From: Glycine soja
Taxonomy: Eukaryota > Streptophyta > Magnoliopsida > Fabales > Fabaceae
Assembly: GCF_004193775.1 (NCBI RefSeq)
Contig: NC_041003.1
Span: 30,370,263 to 30,434,262 of the forward strand
Direction: 5' to 3'
DNA: 64,000 bases
Part shown: piece after piece, positions 52,642 through 64,000 of the stretch
Numbering within the stretch: position 1 is the stretch's first letter
How the letters are laid out: every line of letters begins with the position of its first letter
Program-made: the position numbers and the translations under genes
The notes under the pieces: model-generated
What the model was told of the DNA's origin: nothing
The model's input: only the letters and a program-made list of their open reading frames with translations
The model's database searches: none

Positions 52642-53711
52642 GTAATTAATCAATTGAATAGAAGATTTAAATATATTAAAGGTAACTTTTTCAAATATTT
52701 TTCTCGAGTAACTAGGTTGTTATGTAAATTTGATGATGTAGAATTTGAACATGTGTATCTAGAAGAGAATAAAGAAGCAAATGACTTAGCACAAATTGTT
52801 TCTTGTTATAAATTAAGTGAACAAAATTTTGAATCTTTTATGACTATAAAAGAAAAATTACCAAAATAATTTTAAATTTTCAAAATAGATGACTTGACAC
52901 CTCTTAATTGGTGAAAACCTTTGGTTGATTATCTTCAAAATCCTAATTCACATACATGTAGATCAAAAAACAAAATATAAGGTTGTGAATTATGTGATTT
53001 TGGTAGATGAACTATATAAAAGAGGTGTTCATGGAGTTTTCTAAAATGTTTAGGAGAATCAAAAGCCTACATAGCATTAGCAGAAACCCATGAAGGGATT
53101 TGTGGTTCTCATTAAGCTGATGAAAAGATGAAATGGATGTTATTTCAAAAAGGATATTATTGGCCAACTATTCTTAAAAGAATTGTATAAATTATGCTAA
53201 ATCTTAAGAAGATTGTCAAAACCATGGTCCAATTGACCAAGTACCAGAAAGTGAATTACATTTTGGGACAAAACTTGGTATTTTTGCGGATGGGCTTTAG
53301 ATTTGATAGGACAAATACACCCCCCCCCCCCTTGTCTAAAGGACAAAGATATATTTTAGTTGCAAGAAATTATTTCACGAAATTGGTAGAATCTATTCCT
53401 CTTAAAGATGTTGATCAAAATGACATAATTAATTTTATTAAACAAAATATAATATTTTGATTTGGTATTCTAGAAACTCTTACTATAGATTAAGCGACTA
53501 TGTTTATTAGACAAAAACATGGTTCAACATGCTAATTCTCGAAATATAAAATTGTTAACTTCTACTCCTTACTATGCACAGGCTAATGGTCAAGTGGAAG
53601 CTATTAACAAAATTCTTATTAGTTAGATTAAAAAGAATATTGGTCAAAAACCTAAAGGTTGGCATGAAAATTTGAATCAAATTTTGTGGGCTTATCAGTA
53701 TTCACCCAAGG

Positions 53712-54690
53712 TGATGTAGCTCTATGTGGAGCTTGTAGGCCTTGGATTTTCTTCATCAATGGAGTCCTTTGCTTCTTGAAGTTTAATGGCAGCGGAATGA
53801 AGAAGAAAGAAAGATGATTGGACATGCCACTTCAAGGAGAAGATGAGTCAAGAAGAAGCTCACCACCATAGGAAGCCATGGATAAGAGCTTGAATGAGGA
53901 GAAGATGAAGGGAGGGAGAAGGAGAGAAGGAGCACGAAATTTTGTGCCTCAAATGAGATCTAAACTTTGAAGTGTAATTCTCAAATGATCAAATTTGAAA
54001 AAATACACACACATGGCCTCTATTTATAGCCTAAGTGTCACACAAAATTGGAGGGAAATTTGAATTTCTATTCAAATTTCACTTAAATTTGAAATTGAAA
54101 TTGTGGAGCCAAATTTTGCAGCCAAAATTTCACTAATTATGATTTAATTAGTGAATTTTAGCTATGGTTCATCCCACTAATCCAAGATCAAGTTCAAGAT
54201 TCTCCACTATGTGTGCTTTGGTGTCATGAGGTATGTAAAGCATGAAGGACATGCACAAAGGGTGACTATATGATGTGACAATGGGGTGTAGCAAGCAAAT
54301 GCTCACCTCCCCTTCTAAAATTTAATTGGATTGGGCTTCTCCCAATTCAATTAAATTTATTTCCCAACACACACATCAAATATTCACTTAGTGCATGCAA
54401 AATTACAAAACTACCCCTAATACAAAAACTAGTCTAGGTGCCTAAAATACAAGGACTGGAAAATCCTACGTTTCTAGGGTACCCTATCTACATTATGGAA
54501 CCCTAAATACAAGGCCCAAAAATATTGAAACCTTAATCTAATACGTACAAAGATAAGTAGGCTCATACTTAGCCCATGGGTCCGAAATCTACCCTAATGC
54601 TCATGAGAACCCTAGGGCCTTCTCTTGCATCTCTAGCCCAATCTTCTTGGAGTCTTCTATCCAATGCCCTTGGAGGGTATGATTGCATCA
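53712..54690 (-). repeat. 3' LTR of minus-strand family A element
   Basis: 979 bp. On the minus strand it starts TGATGCAATC after the purine tract and ends AGCTACATCA. Its first 125 bp align with the pol end encoded in the plus-strand copy (GATTGGGCTAGAG, TAGGGTTCTCATGA, TTAGGGTAGATTT). A TATAAATA box is at 54021-54028. It differs from the right LTR by scattered substitutions and small indels. Confidence 0.92.
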
Positions 54691-54706
54691 TTCCCTCCCC
54701 CTTGAA

Positions 54707-55333
54707 AAGGATTTGACCTCAAATCCATAGGTTCTTGAAACTCTGGGCTTCTTCCCTCAACACCTGTAAAAAGAATAAAAATATATGTATTAGTGGTGTT
54801 GGGTATGTTAGAGTAGCGTAAGGACTAAAAACCCCTTTCTTGGCCATCTTCCCATGAGAGAACATGGTTTCTTACCAACTCAATGAGTGGTGCTACTAGT
54901 ATAGAAAACTATGAGACAAATCTTTTGTAAATGTTTGTTAAGTCATTAAAGCCCTAAATTTGCCTTATACTTGGTGGAGTGGGGCCACTCAAGAATGGCC
55001 TTTATTCTTTTAGGTTTCGTGGGAACCCCTTGATCACTATTTAAAAAGTTAAGGAAAGTAATGGAATAAAACATACCTTTTTTGCGTATTTTCATGTTGA
55101 TTATTCCTACCAAAAAGTACGAAAAGCCTAAGGTGTCTATGAGTACCTAAGTTTGTATTGAAACTAAAAATAAGAACAAACCTACCTAATGAGCTCCTAG
55201 GTATGTGAATCATGAAGATGTTGAATCATACCACCTATCATAGTGATTTGGTGCCTCATAATACCTATTTTGGGCACCAACAAAGCACAAGGAGTTAAGC
55301 TCTTACGAACCAAACCCTCATCCAACAACTCCT
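54707..55333 (-). pseudogene. pol: Scrambled RT remnant of minus-strand family A element
   Basis: Short blocks in order match the plus-strand copy but are separated by deletions and unrelated sequence: AAGGAGTTGTTGGATGAGGG near 55330, TTGGTGCCCAAAATAGG near 55270, ATAAAGGCCATTCTTGAGTG near 55000, and GCACCACTCATTGAGTTGG near 54885. The last block (GAGGTCAAATCC) matches the pol end. RNase H and integrase are absent. No frame is usable. Confidence 0.65.
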
Positions 55334-57244
55334 TTACTTGAGTATGGTAGTGCTAAAGGATGTTTCCCTTGATAGGAGAAGATATAAATATTGTTTAAGA
55401 AGGAGTGCTATTTTGATATCACCTTTTGTTGCAAAATGACTTTCCTTCTTAACAATCTTCTTGGAGGAATCCTTTTCCTCTTTTTCCTTACCCTTGGCCT
55501 TTGAAGACAAGGCCTTACTATCCTTCTTTTTCTTTTGTTTTTCTTTCTCATCCCTTTTATCTTTCATAGTTAGTTGATCTTTGGCCACTTGTGAAGGTGT
55601 TTGAGGATGCAACACAAATTTATGCTCAAGATGGGTGAGGGTAATCTCATTAGTTAGGCCATTGTAAATGATCTTCCTATCAAATTGTCATGGCCTTCCT
55701 AAAAGAATATGCCTGCCTCCATGGGAACTATATCACAATTAACTTCATCCTTATATGTCCCAATGGAGAAAGGTACCTTCACTTATTGGTTAACTATCAT
55801 TTCCCCTTGCTCATTGAGCCATTGAAGTTTATAAGGTTTTGGGTGGGGAATGATAGTGAGGTTCAACTTGGAAACTAATTTTGTGCTACAACAATTGCAA
55901 CAAGATCCACTATCCACAATGAGAGAACAAGTTTTATCTAAAATTTTACATCTTGTATGAAAGATATTCTCTCTTTGGGATTGAGATAGATCATAAGATT
56001 GACTTCCAAGGAGCCTTCTAACCATTAGGAGGTCACCTTCTTCATAAGGGTAGACTTCCTCACTAGACTCTTCACCCCTTACTTCATCTTCACTTCCACT
56101 AGAGGAAGGGGAAGAAGTAGTCTCCCCTTGACTACTATAAATGTCTTGACCCTTCATAATCATGGTTTTCCTTGTGGGGCATTGAGAGGAAATGTGACCT
56201 CTCCCAAAACATTTGAAGCATTTAATGTTGCTAGTCCTTTCTTGGGGACTAGTCTTAGGGGTGGATTTCTCTATGGTCTTACCCTTATCTTCCTTGGGTT
56301 TTGAAGGTACAGCCCCCAAAATTCCTTGGGCTTGGTCCTTCCTTGGATAAGAGTGAAAGCCATAAGATTTTGAAGAAGACTTTCTTTTAAATTGTTGCTC
56401 CATTCTTATACAAAGTTGGACTAGCTCATCTAGGTCCCTATATGGAAGGAGTTCAACCTTGTCCTTCACTTCCATATTAAGCCCACTAAGAAAACTAGTT
56501 ATGCTTGTTCTTTCCTCCTCCCTAAGTCCAGCTCTTAAAAGGAGTAGTTCCATTTGTTTTCTATATTCTTCAACACTCATACTCCCTTGTCTAAGCCTTT
56601 GGAGCTTGTCCATAAGCTCCCTTTCATAGTAGGAGGGAATGTGCCTCTTCCTAAGGGCACTTTTCAAGTCATTTCAAAACTCTACTGGAAGATCCCCATG
56701 AATCCTTCTTTCCCTAACAAGGGAAGTCCACCAATAGAGTGCATATCCTTGGAAGCTAAGAGTAGCCAAAGGAACCTTCCTTTCCTCACTTGTATGATGG
56801 CAAGCAAAGAGTTGTTCAACCTTCATTTCCCAATCTAAATAAGCCTCTACATTGTCCTTTACATGGAAGTATAGGAGGTTAATGTTAGCCTCATAAGGTT
56901 TTCTTTCCTTTTCTCTCCTATGGGGGTGAGGTCTAGGATGTGACCTATGTCTTCCTATATAATAGTCATTAAGTTCTTCACTTAGGCTCTTGCAAAAGTC
57001 ATGACTAGTATAGGAGGCATGTTTTTCTTTTTCCATTTCTTTCATTATTTTTCTTTTTTCTTCCTTTCTTATTTTCTCTCTTTCATCTTGACTTATTTCT
57101 TCCACTCTTTTTTTTTTCTTTTTCCTTTCTCTCTTGTTTTTCTTTCCACAACTTAAGGGATCTCAACTCATCTAATATCTTATACAAGGGGTCCTTAAGA
57201 GCAGAACCCTAACCATTAATGCTAGATGAAGAATGAAGACTCAT
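55334..57244 (-). pseudogene. gag: Family A gag and protease with several breaks
   Basis: Minus strand from ATG at 57242-57244 (MSLHSSSSING, then TAG). A run of A residues near 57115 shifts the frame. It is open to 56674, where TGA interrupts after GDLPVEF, and open again to 55783, where TAA replaces a Gln codon found in the plus-strand copy. Gag blocks ([34 protein letters not shown]), an intact zinc knuckle CFKCFGRGHISSQC and protease [11 protein letters not shown] are all recognisable. A last piece, 55615-55334, is the Lys-rich linker before RT. It shows what the missing 5' part of the plus-strand copy looked like, and that the knuckle normally has its fourth Cys. Confidence 0.88.
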
Positions 57245-59122
57245 GTTGGTTCCTAAGTTGTGGTTCTTTCTTGTTGGGGGTTTGAAAACAAAAGGTAAAA
57301 TAAACTATGGTTGAAACTAGCCAAAATACACACTAAAAGATGTGTGAAAGATAAGGTAAAAACTAATTGGCAAAAGGCAAGCTATCTAGGTGGTTTGACA
57401 ATGGAAGGTAAAGGAAATAAACTATGAAAGTAAGCAAGAAATGCAAACTAGGCGGATCCTAAGAGTGTTTGGATGACCTCATTTAAGGTTCCCAACAAAA
57501 CACTCACTATCCTAAGGGAAAATTGCCTAAAATTATTACACACAAATGGAAGTTTGGTAACCTATTGGAGGCTCCCAACACACTTCCAAACTTCCAATGA
57601 AAGGCCTTTTTGTTACAAAACTTGAAATCAATGAAGGTAAGTAAATTGCCAATTACAAAATGGTCCTCGATTTTGGTGGTTGCTCTCTCTTTGGTGATTT
57701 ACTCAATTTGGAGTGCTTCTTATTCCAATAGCTCTTAAGGTGGTTGGCTTGTTGCTTCTTACCTCAAATTCTTCAAGGGATGACTATAATCCTCCTTCCC
57801 AATTCCCTATATGGCAACTCACAAACAAGAAACAAAGAGACAAGCAATAACCAAAGACCAAAAAATTAAATGAAAGCTAAACCAATAGAGTTTAAACAAG
57901 AAATATTTTCAAGGATTATTCAATAATTAAAGCAATAAAAAGCACACAAAAGCAAGCTAGGACTCAAAGAGAAACCTAGAATGGCTTTAGTGTAAAGTAA
58001 AAAAAAACTAAAAAATAAGACTCAAGAAACCTCTAGTTGTGGCACTTATTTTTACACTAATTTTCAATTGAAATTTCAGAACTATAGGCACCAATTATAG
58101 AACAAATTTTGATCCAAAACAACAAGCACACTTCCCTTTCACTCTTTTTGGCATGGACACTGATTTTTCTGCCAACATGTGTGATTTTTTCTTATTTTTT
58201 CCTTTTATCAAAATCAATTTTTTCTTTTTTTCTAATTTTGGTCCAGATGTCTTAAAAATTCAGTAAAAATTTCAACTCAAAATTCGCAATGACCAATTCT
58301 CAGTATTTTTTACAAGTTCATATGTTCAAGCTGCCTGCACCAGCGATTTCAACCTAGAAATCAAGAGTAGTGTTTATGTTGCTTAAGGCTTGGATAATTA
58401 CAATTTGTGTTTGATCATGCTCAAATGTCTTGAATAACACAATTCAAGAGGGATTAAGACTTATTTTGATTCACAAATCCAGCCACAACTCAGCACCACA
58501 ACTCAATTTCTTCATAGGCATCATATAGGAAACTTATAAAACAAAACAAAGTTCAACAACAAGACTACTTCTAGGAATTGATTTAGAACATGTTATGAAC
58601 TAAATAACATGCATGAATTAGACTCAAAACTCAAAAGATAGGCTAAGAATTACAAGAATACATGAACAAATGTATCTAGAATTCAATCAACAAAATAAAA
58701 ATTCAACACAAACTTAGAACATAATGTGACAATTATTATAACTAAACATGACTCTACGACAACATGGATTAAGTGATTTACACTTTGATTTTTGTGTTTT
58801 TTTTTCTAATCAATATTTTGGAAGAAAATTTAGATCTAAAGGTTCAACACAAGAAGATTATGATTGAAAAAAGATAGAACCTAAACTCAACACAAAAACA
58901 TGATTCAAGAGTAGATCTATAAAATTTGAGCCATTGAAATGCAAGAACAAGTGTAGATCTAAGATTTAATCAGTTTATTTTTTTGAATCTACTCTAAACA
59001 GCACCAAACAACAAGACAATGAAGGATATACATGGAGAATAAGATGAAGAACAAGGAATTAAAGTGAATTGACCAAACAAAAAGATAGAGGAAGCAAAAG
59101 AACATCACCTAGACGAAGATGA
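57245..59122 (-). other. Leader of minus-strand family A element
   Basis: About 1.9 kb between PBS and gag, A-rich on the plus strand, with no supported ORF. Paired gene-like pieces are absent. It has AACAAAACAC, GCACACAAAAGC and TAGGAAACTTATAAAAC words but no clear tandem repeat. Confidence 0.6.
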
Positions 59123-59132
59123 TCTGATACCA
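59123..59132 (-). other. Primer-binding site of minus-strand family A element
   Basis: On the minus strand this reads TGGTATCAGA (continuing TCATC), a shortened tRNA-iMet-type PBS, two bases inside the LTR end at 59135. Confidence 0.85.
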
Positions 59133-59134
59133 CA

Positions 59135-60101
59135 TGATGTAGCTCCATGTGGAGCTTGTAGGCCTTAGATCTTCTTCATCAATGGAGTCCTTTGCTTCTT
59201 GAAGTTTAATGGCAGCAGAATGAAGAAAGATGATTGGATACGCCACTTCAAGGAGAAGATGAGTCAAGAAGAAGCTCACCACTATAGGAAGCCATGGATA
59301 AGAGCTTGAAGGAGGAGAAGATAAGGGGAGGGAGAAGGAGAGAAGGAGCATGAAATTTTGTGCCTCAAACGAGGTCTGAACTTTGAAGTGTAATTTTCAA
59401 ATGATCAAATTTGAAAAAATACACACACATGACCTCTATTTATAGCCTAAGTGTCACACAAAATTTGAGGGAAATTTGAATTTCTATTCAAATTTCACTT
59501 GAATTTGAAATTGAATTTGTGGAGCCAAAATTTGGAGCCAAAACTTCACTAATTATGATTAGTGAATTTTAGCTATGGTTCATCTCACTAATCCAAGATC
59601 AAGTCCAAGATTCTCCACTAAGTGTGCTTAGGTGTCATGAGGCATGTAAAGCATGAAGGATATGCACAAAGTGTGACTACATGATGTGGCAATGGGGTGT
59701 AGCAAGCAAATGATCACCTCCCCTTCTAAAATTTAATTGGATTGGGCTTCTCCCAATTCAATTAAATTTATTTCCCAGCACACACATCAAATATTCACTT
59801 AATGCATGCAAAATTACAAAACTACCCCTAATACAAAAACTAGTCTAGGTGCCCTAAAATACAAGGGTTGAAAATCCTACATTTCTAGGGTACCCTACCT
59901 ACATTATGGAACCATAAATACAAGGCCCAAAAATATTGAAACCTTAATCTAATATGTACAAAGATAAGTGGACTCATACTTAGCTCATGGGTCTGAAATC
60001 TACCCTAAGGCTCATGAGAACTCTAGGGCCTTCTCTTGCATCTCTGGCCCAATCTTCTTGAAGTCTTCTATTCAATACCCTTGGAGGGTAGGATTGCATC
60101 A
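59135..60101 (-). repeat. 5' LTR of minus-strand family A element
   Basis: 967 bp, co-linear with 53712-54690. It has a TATAAATA box at 59437-59444 (minus strand). Its outer end GATTGCATCA adjoins the TSD CAAGG at 60102. Confidence 0.92.
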
Positions 60102-60399
60102 CAAGGGACAACAGAAGTTACTCCTTGTAAGTTGGTATATGGACATGAAGCAGTATTGTCTATCGATATTAATTTTCTCAAGTAACACTTACGCAATTTG
60201 CGAAGTGAATAATAATAGTTATATTGGTTCGATAAATGGAAAGTAAAAATTATAAACCAATTGTAACTAAAATTAAAAAAGCCCATAACTTAGAAATTAA
60301 AAGGGCAAATGTTCAAAAATAAAATTACATAACAAAATTAGAACAATAAAATTCCTTCTAAGAATCTAAGACTAAAGATGATTTCATGGATTTGACATA

Positions 60400-63300
60400 A
60401 TGGATTCTCCTTGTCTCATTGAAAGTCTCAATCTAAGTTGATAAAACACTCATAGATTCTTTTTAGCATGCTCGAGTTGTCTCCTCTTCTCGAGTTGACC
60501 CTTTAGTTCTTGCACTATTTCACAAGCAGAAGAGTAAAGGAAAACTTTGTTCTTCTTATTGGTTTCCTTATTGGCTCAAAGCTCATAAAGCTTTTCATGG
60601 ACTCCTCTGAGTTCATCTTGAATTGGTTTGAGCTTTGCCAAAAGATTTTCCTATTTCTTGATCAACTCTTGTTCAAATTTTTCGACATTCTCTATAGGGC
60701 CTTTAATCACCATGATATTATCCTTAGCCTTTTGAAAACCTCAAGCTTGAATGAGTTTGGTTCTATCTTGCTCTGTTGAGAACTTGATCTCAACAATGTC
60801 AAAAGCACATTGATTGAAAAGTTGATAAGCTTCGAAAGAATTATTGAAAACATTTAGAAATGAGTCCATCTATCTCTTGGTGAAGTTTATCAACCACCAA
60901 GGCATTAAATTTGAAAACCTCATTCACCACTTGTCGAAGTTCTTCTTTATATTCAGGGTTAGATAAAAGAGTCTTTGAAAATTTTATCAAAAGCAAGTCT
61001 TCTAAAACAATTCACAACTTCATTGAAATGTGTAAAAGGCCTGTTGTGACTTATTTTAGAAGTTTTTGAAGGCATCTAATCTAAAGAATAAACATTGATA
61101 AAGGCAAAAGGATTTGCATCAGTTGGGTCCAAATTTTCTTGAGCAGCATCAAGAGTTGAACTTGGGGGTATGGAAGATTAAAGGCAATCGAAGTAGCATT
61201 AGTTATCCCCTATGATAATTTCTCTTAATTGCCCATTAAAGATGCTTCAATACCTGATGAAGATAAAGATATTTTATAAACAATATCAAAGTTATTATAA
61301 AGATTTTTTTAAATTCAAAAAACAATACATACTTTTATCCAAATTAGGAATAGAATGGTCAAGATTATAGAAAATTAAAGGACTTTATTAACTAGAAGTT
61401 TAGGAATAATTACTGCAAGGTCATCCACATTTAACAACTCCTCTTTTTCAGGGTGAGCAACTTCAGGTTGCACTTCTTGTTCAACAATAGGGTTTGAAGG
61501 ATCATTGTTATTGGAATCAACCTCTACAAAATTTTATTCGATAATGGGCTCTTGGTGAGATGGGTGTTTCGATGGAGATGATTCACTTTGGCTTTGAACC
61601 TCATCCTTGTCCTCTTCATCATTCTTTTCGTTTGCTTTTCTCGCTTCTATGTTGAGATGGGAATCTCAAAATTTGAAGCAGATAAAAAAATGTTAGAAGT
61701 AAAGAGGAATTTGAAATAAACTAAAACTACTTAAAAATGGGAAATAGATTTTCCATTTTTGTCTTTGTTGACACTTTTAGCATTGAAACTAACAGCAAGA
61801 TTGTCATGAGTTTCTTCGTTCTATTGAAAATAAGATTTAAGATCAACATCAAAGTTTGTTAAGACAAAAGAATTCTAAGTTTTGTTAAAAAAATACCTTG
61901 TCATCTTCTAGATTAGAAGGACCTTGAGAAGAAGAAAGATCTACTACCTTTGCATCCTGCAAGCACGATAGCCCAAAAATATCTCTCAATATGGAATTCG
62001 AAAGGTGTGTCTCAATCATTTCTCTAGATCTAGAAGTGTAGAGTAATTCTTTCTTAAAGTTTCCTGAAAATAATGTTTTAATTTTACAATAATAAATTAG
62101 TTTTGCTTCTATTAGTACATGTAGAAATTTGATTTAAAATATATATTAACCAAGTAAACAAAAACTTAGAAGAAAGTGACCTTTTTCTTATACTTCACTG
62201 AGGAAGTAGGTTTGGAAGAAGAACTAATAGGGAATTCTTCATCTAAACCCTCTTTTCCCTTCAAGTTCTGGTCCTTAGTCATCTTTGGGTAAAAAGGCTT
62301 GTAAAAAATAATAAATAAAGACTAAATATCAAAGGATTTATTATTCAAAATAAGTAAAAGTATGAGAAAGAACTAACCTCTAGTTGATCCTTTCTCTTTG
62401 GAGGCTTTGGTGGAAGCTTAATCTTATAGTCACTTTTGTCACTAGTGTTTTTCTTAAATCCCTATCAAAAAAAGATAGTTAGTTGAATTTTTTTTTAAGG
62501 ATAAGTGTCATAAAAAATTAAATTTTGAAGTACCTTATTTTCAATAATAACATATGAGGGTGTTTTCCTTTTTCAAGATGAAGTATTTTTAGAAGTACCT
62601 TTTTCATCATCATCTTCCCTACATCTCCTTGATGAGGGATTTTGATACGAGCCATTGAGAAAAAAATAAACACAAATTAAAATTCACGGTTAGAACTTTG
62701 GGAATAAGTTCAAGTTTCATCATCATCTTTCCATTCTTCTACATCTCCTTGATGAGGGATTTTGATACGAGTCATTGAGAAAAAAATAAACACAAATTAA
62801 AATTCACGGTTAGAACTTTGGGAATAAGTTCAAGTTCGATAAAAGAAATTTATCATTAGGTGTTATTGTCAAGTTCGATAATTTTGATACTTTTGTTAGT
62901 ATCCTGCATCGAACCATGAGACTTAATTAGTTTCTCCAAGCAACAAAAAACATCAATAAGTCTTTGGGAATAATATTTTTTCCACTAGTTGTGGAAATCT
63001 TGGTGCTGAGGAAGTAATTTTCGAAAAAAGATGGTTGGAAATGATGATTCACTTTAGGAGTCCCTTTTTCGATGACTGTAGGAATAAGAGCTTTGTCCCT
63101 TTGGATCTGGTAAGGGAAGTTTTTCTTTCGATACATTGCTACTAGGGGCAGTTGATAAAGTCCAAATTGTCTTGCAAAGATATGAGAATGGTATGGATAG
63201 AATCAAATTTCTTTTGGAGTAATTCCAGCAAAGACTATGTCCCAAATGAGGAATGCACTATAGATTTCAACTAATTTTGATTGCTGACTAGGGACCTCAA

Positions 63301-63900
63301 TGGAAATCTTTGCTTTAGCCATGATGGTCCAGTCAATTGACTATATAGGAAAGGAGCTAAATTACTGTCGAATTGATCAAATTGGAGAAAAGCTCTTATG
63401 TACTTTCTATAACACTCACAAGTACATAACATTTTACTAGGTGTCAAAAAGGACAATGAAGCTCCTTCAAATTTGAGTTTGATGTCTTCTGGAGTCGACC
63501 TTTCAAGAGTGATGTGATTGGTCATAATTGCACTTAGCAGAGTTGAAAAATTCACAAAGGACCAACTATATGCTTCATTTTTCTAGGAGCGTCCATAATT
63601 TCGACATCCTCATCTATTACTTCAAAAACTAAAGCCAAGAGAAACTTACTGAGACAAATTTTTTCTTTGAAATGAAGAACTTGAGCAAGATTGTAGCAGT
63701 ACATTGGAATCTAGAGAGCTTAGTGGAAAGTCAATGTGATGAAACCCAGTACATGAGAAAAACAATGTGTTCTTCAATAGAAACTTCCTCAGTTTCTTTA
63801 GCATTTTTCTCGATAAATTCGTCATAAGACTTAGCGCTCTAGTCGATTTTGATTTCACTTCTTTGGATCGTGTCTTCAAATAAACCCAATGCAAGAGTCT
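60400..63900 (-). pseudogene. Decayed plant mobile-domain-like ORF with coiled-coil tail
   Basis: Minus-strand pieces in order: 63894-63646 (KETEEVSIEEHIVFLMYW-type words in broken frame; FPLSSLDSNVLLQSCSSSSF), 63555-63271 (FEGASLSFLTPSKMLCTCEC, YRKYIRAFLQFDQFDSNLAP), 63245-62927 (PSSNVSKEKLPLPDPKGQSS; KVNHHFQPSFFENYFLST), then Lys/Glu/Ser-rich stretches, and near 60540-60450 a charged, helix-like segment (QELKGQLEKRRQLEHAKKN). The beginning resembles the plant mobile domain / aminotransferase-like family often carried by transposons. Many stops and frame changes are present, and the right end lies beyond the window. The function cannot be told. Confidence 0.5.
62602..62840. repeat. 120-bp tandem duplication
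   Basis: Two copies with period 120 (GATGAGGGATTTTGATACGA at 62631 and 62751) also share ATTCACGGTTAGAACTTTGG and GGAATAAGTTCAAGTT. They differ at one or two positions, so the duplication is far younger than the surrounding decayed ORF. Confidence 0.92.
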
Positions 63901-64000
63901 TCCCTAGAGGTTTGAGTCCAGTGATAGCTGCAATGTCCAATAGAGTTGGAGTAACAGGACCACAGGGAAGTTCTAAGGCATGTAGATTTCGATTTCAAAA

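Larger units (their letters stand above)
53712..60101 (-). mobile_element. Family A gypsy element, minus strand, internally deleted
   Basis: Two direct LTRs (53712-54690 and 59135-60101), PBS 59123-59132 and a PPT at 54691-54706 define a 6390-bp element flanked by perfect CAAGG copies (53707-53711 and 60102-60106). Gag is close to the plus-strand copy at 8541. Most of pol is missing, and what remains of RT is scrambled. It inserted into the integrase remnant, where the host frame resumes cleanly on the far side. It could only have moved with enzymes from an intact relative, unless the deletion came later. Confidence 0.94.
52642..60290 (+). pseudogene. pol: Tat-like RNase H-integrase remnant, split by family A element
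   Basis: 52657-52868 encodes the end of a retroelement RNase H (KYFSRVTRLLCKFDDVEFEH, EENKEANDLAQIVS). After stops and frame changes come an integrase zinc-finger remnant near 53100-53230 (reading like YYWPT and NHGPIDQVP), a core fragment near 53335-53460 (KGQRYILVARNYFTKLVESI, VDQNDIINFIKQNIIF) and a decayed catalytic half (ANGQVEAINKI near 53583). The frame is cut at 53711 by the element 53712-60101 and resumes at 60102 (VTPCKLVYGHEAVLSIDINF) until about 60240. Many stops; clearly old. E-minus inserted at its left edge (52641/52642). Confidence 0.8.

Noticed and set aside
1..64000. Host protein-coding gene, tRNA or rRNA
   Set aside because: None was recognised on either strand; every long frame or conserved stretch could be assigned to a retroelement or repeat, except the mobile-domain-like pseudogene at 60400-63900.

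Overview
The window is plant heterochromatin, most likely from a legume and probably Glycine (soybean or a close relative). The clue is an almost intact SIRE1-type Ty1/copia element with an envelope-like ORF joined to pol through a leaky UAG codon. Around it lie gypsy elements of Athila/Calypso, Tat/Ogre and chromovirus-like type. I found no ordinary host gene, tRNA, rRNA or CRISPR array. Essentially the whole 64 kb is a nest of LTR retrotransposons that can be dated relative to each other from target-site duplications (TSDs) and split sequences.

Layout. (1) 1-8539: SIRE1-like copia element, 5' end outside the window; gag-pol, readthrough stop, env-like ORF, repetitive 3' UTR, 3' LTR. It sits inside (2) 8540-13470: a plus-strand gypsy element, called family A here, whose pol is open to its end and runs into its own 3' LTR. 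Family A in turn interrupts (3) 13471-14018: a broken env-like ORF on the minus strand. (4) 14787-17486: a minus-strand copia remnant with gag, primer-binding site (PBS) and one 1.55 kb LTR. (5) 17487-52641: a very large minus-strand Tat/Ogre-like element without pol ('E-minus'). Its left LTR is cut by element 4. Its right LTR is split by (6) 36179-52068: a complete 15.9 kb plus-strand relative ('E-plus') with two 2.1 kb LTRs and TSD ACTTG, also lacking pol. E-minus also holds a 5' piece of an Athila-like element (22917-28722) and a solo Athila-type LTR (31860-33014, TSD GTGAC). E-plus holds a solo copia LTR (41984-42808, TSD TAGGA). (7) 52642-53711 and 60102-60290: an old, broken Tat-like RNase H-integrase split by (8) 53712-60101: a minus-strand, internally deleted family A element with both LTRs and TSD CAAGG. 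(9) 60400-63900: a decayed minus-strand ORF resembling plant mobile-domain proteins.

Tandem repeats are the other main content. E-minus carries about 32 copies of a 123-bp repeat with an 8/9-unit higher-order pattern just inside its polypurine tract. E-plus carries about 8-9 copies of an unrelated 125-bp repeat at the same structural place. A 24-bp minisatellite has about 36 copies in E-minus and only about 4 in E-plus.

Only the SIRE1-like element and the plus-strand family A element have long intact coding regions. The others survive as LTRs, gag remnants and repeats, so their mobility would depend on enzymes supplied by relatives elsewhere.
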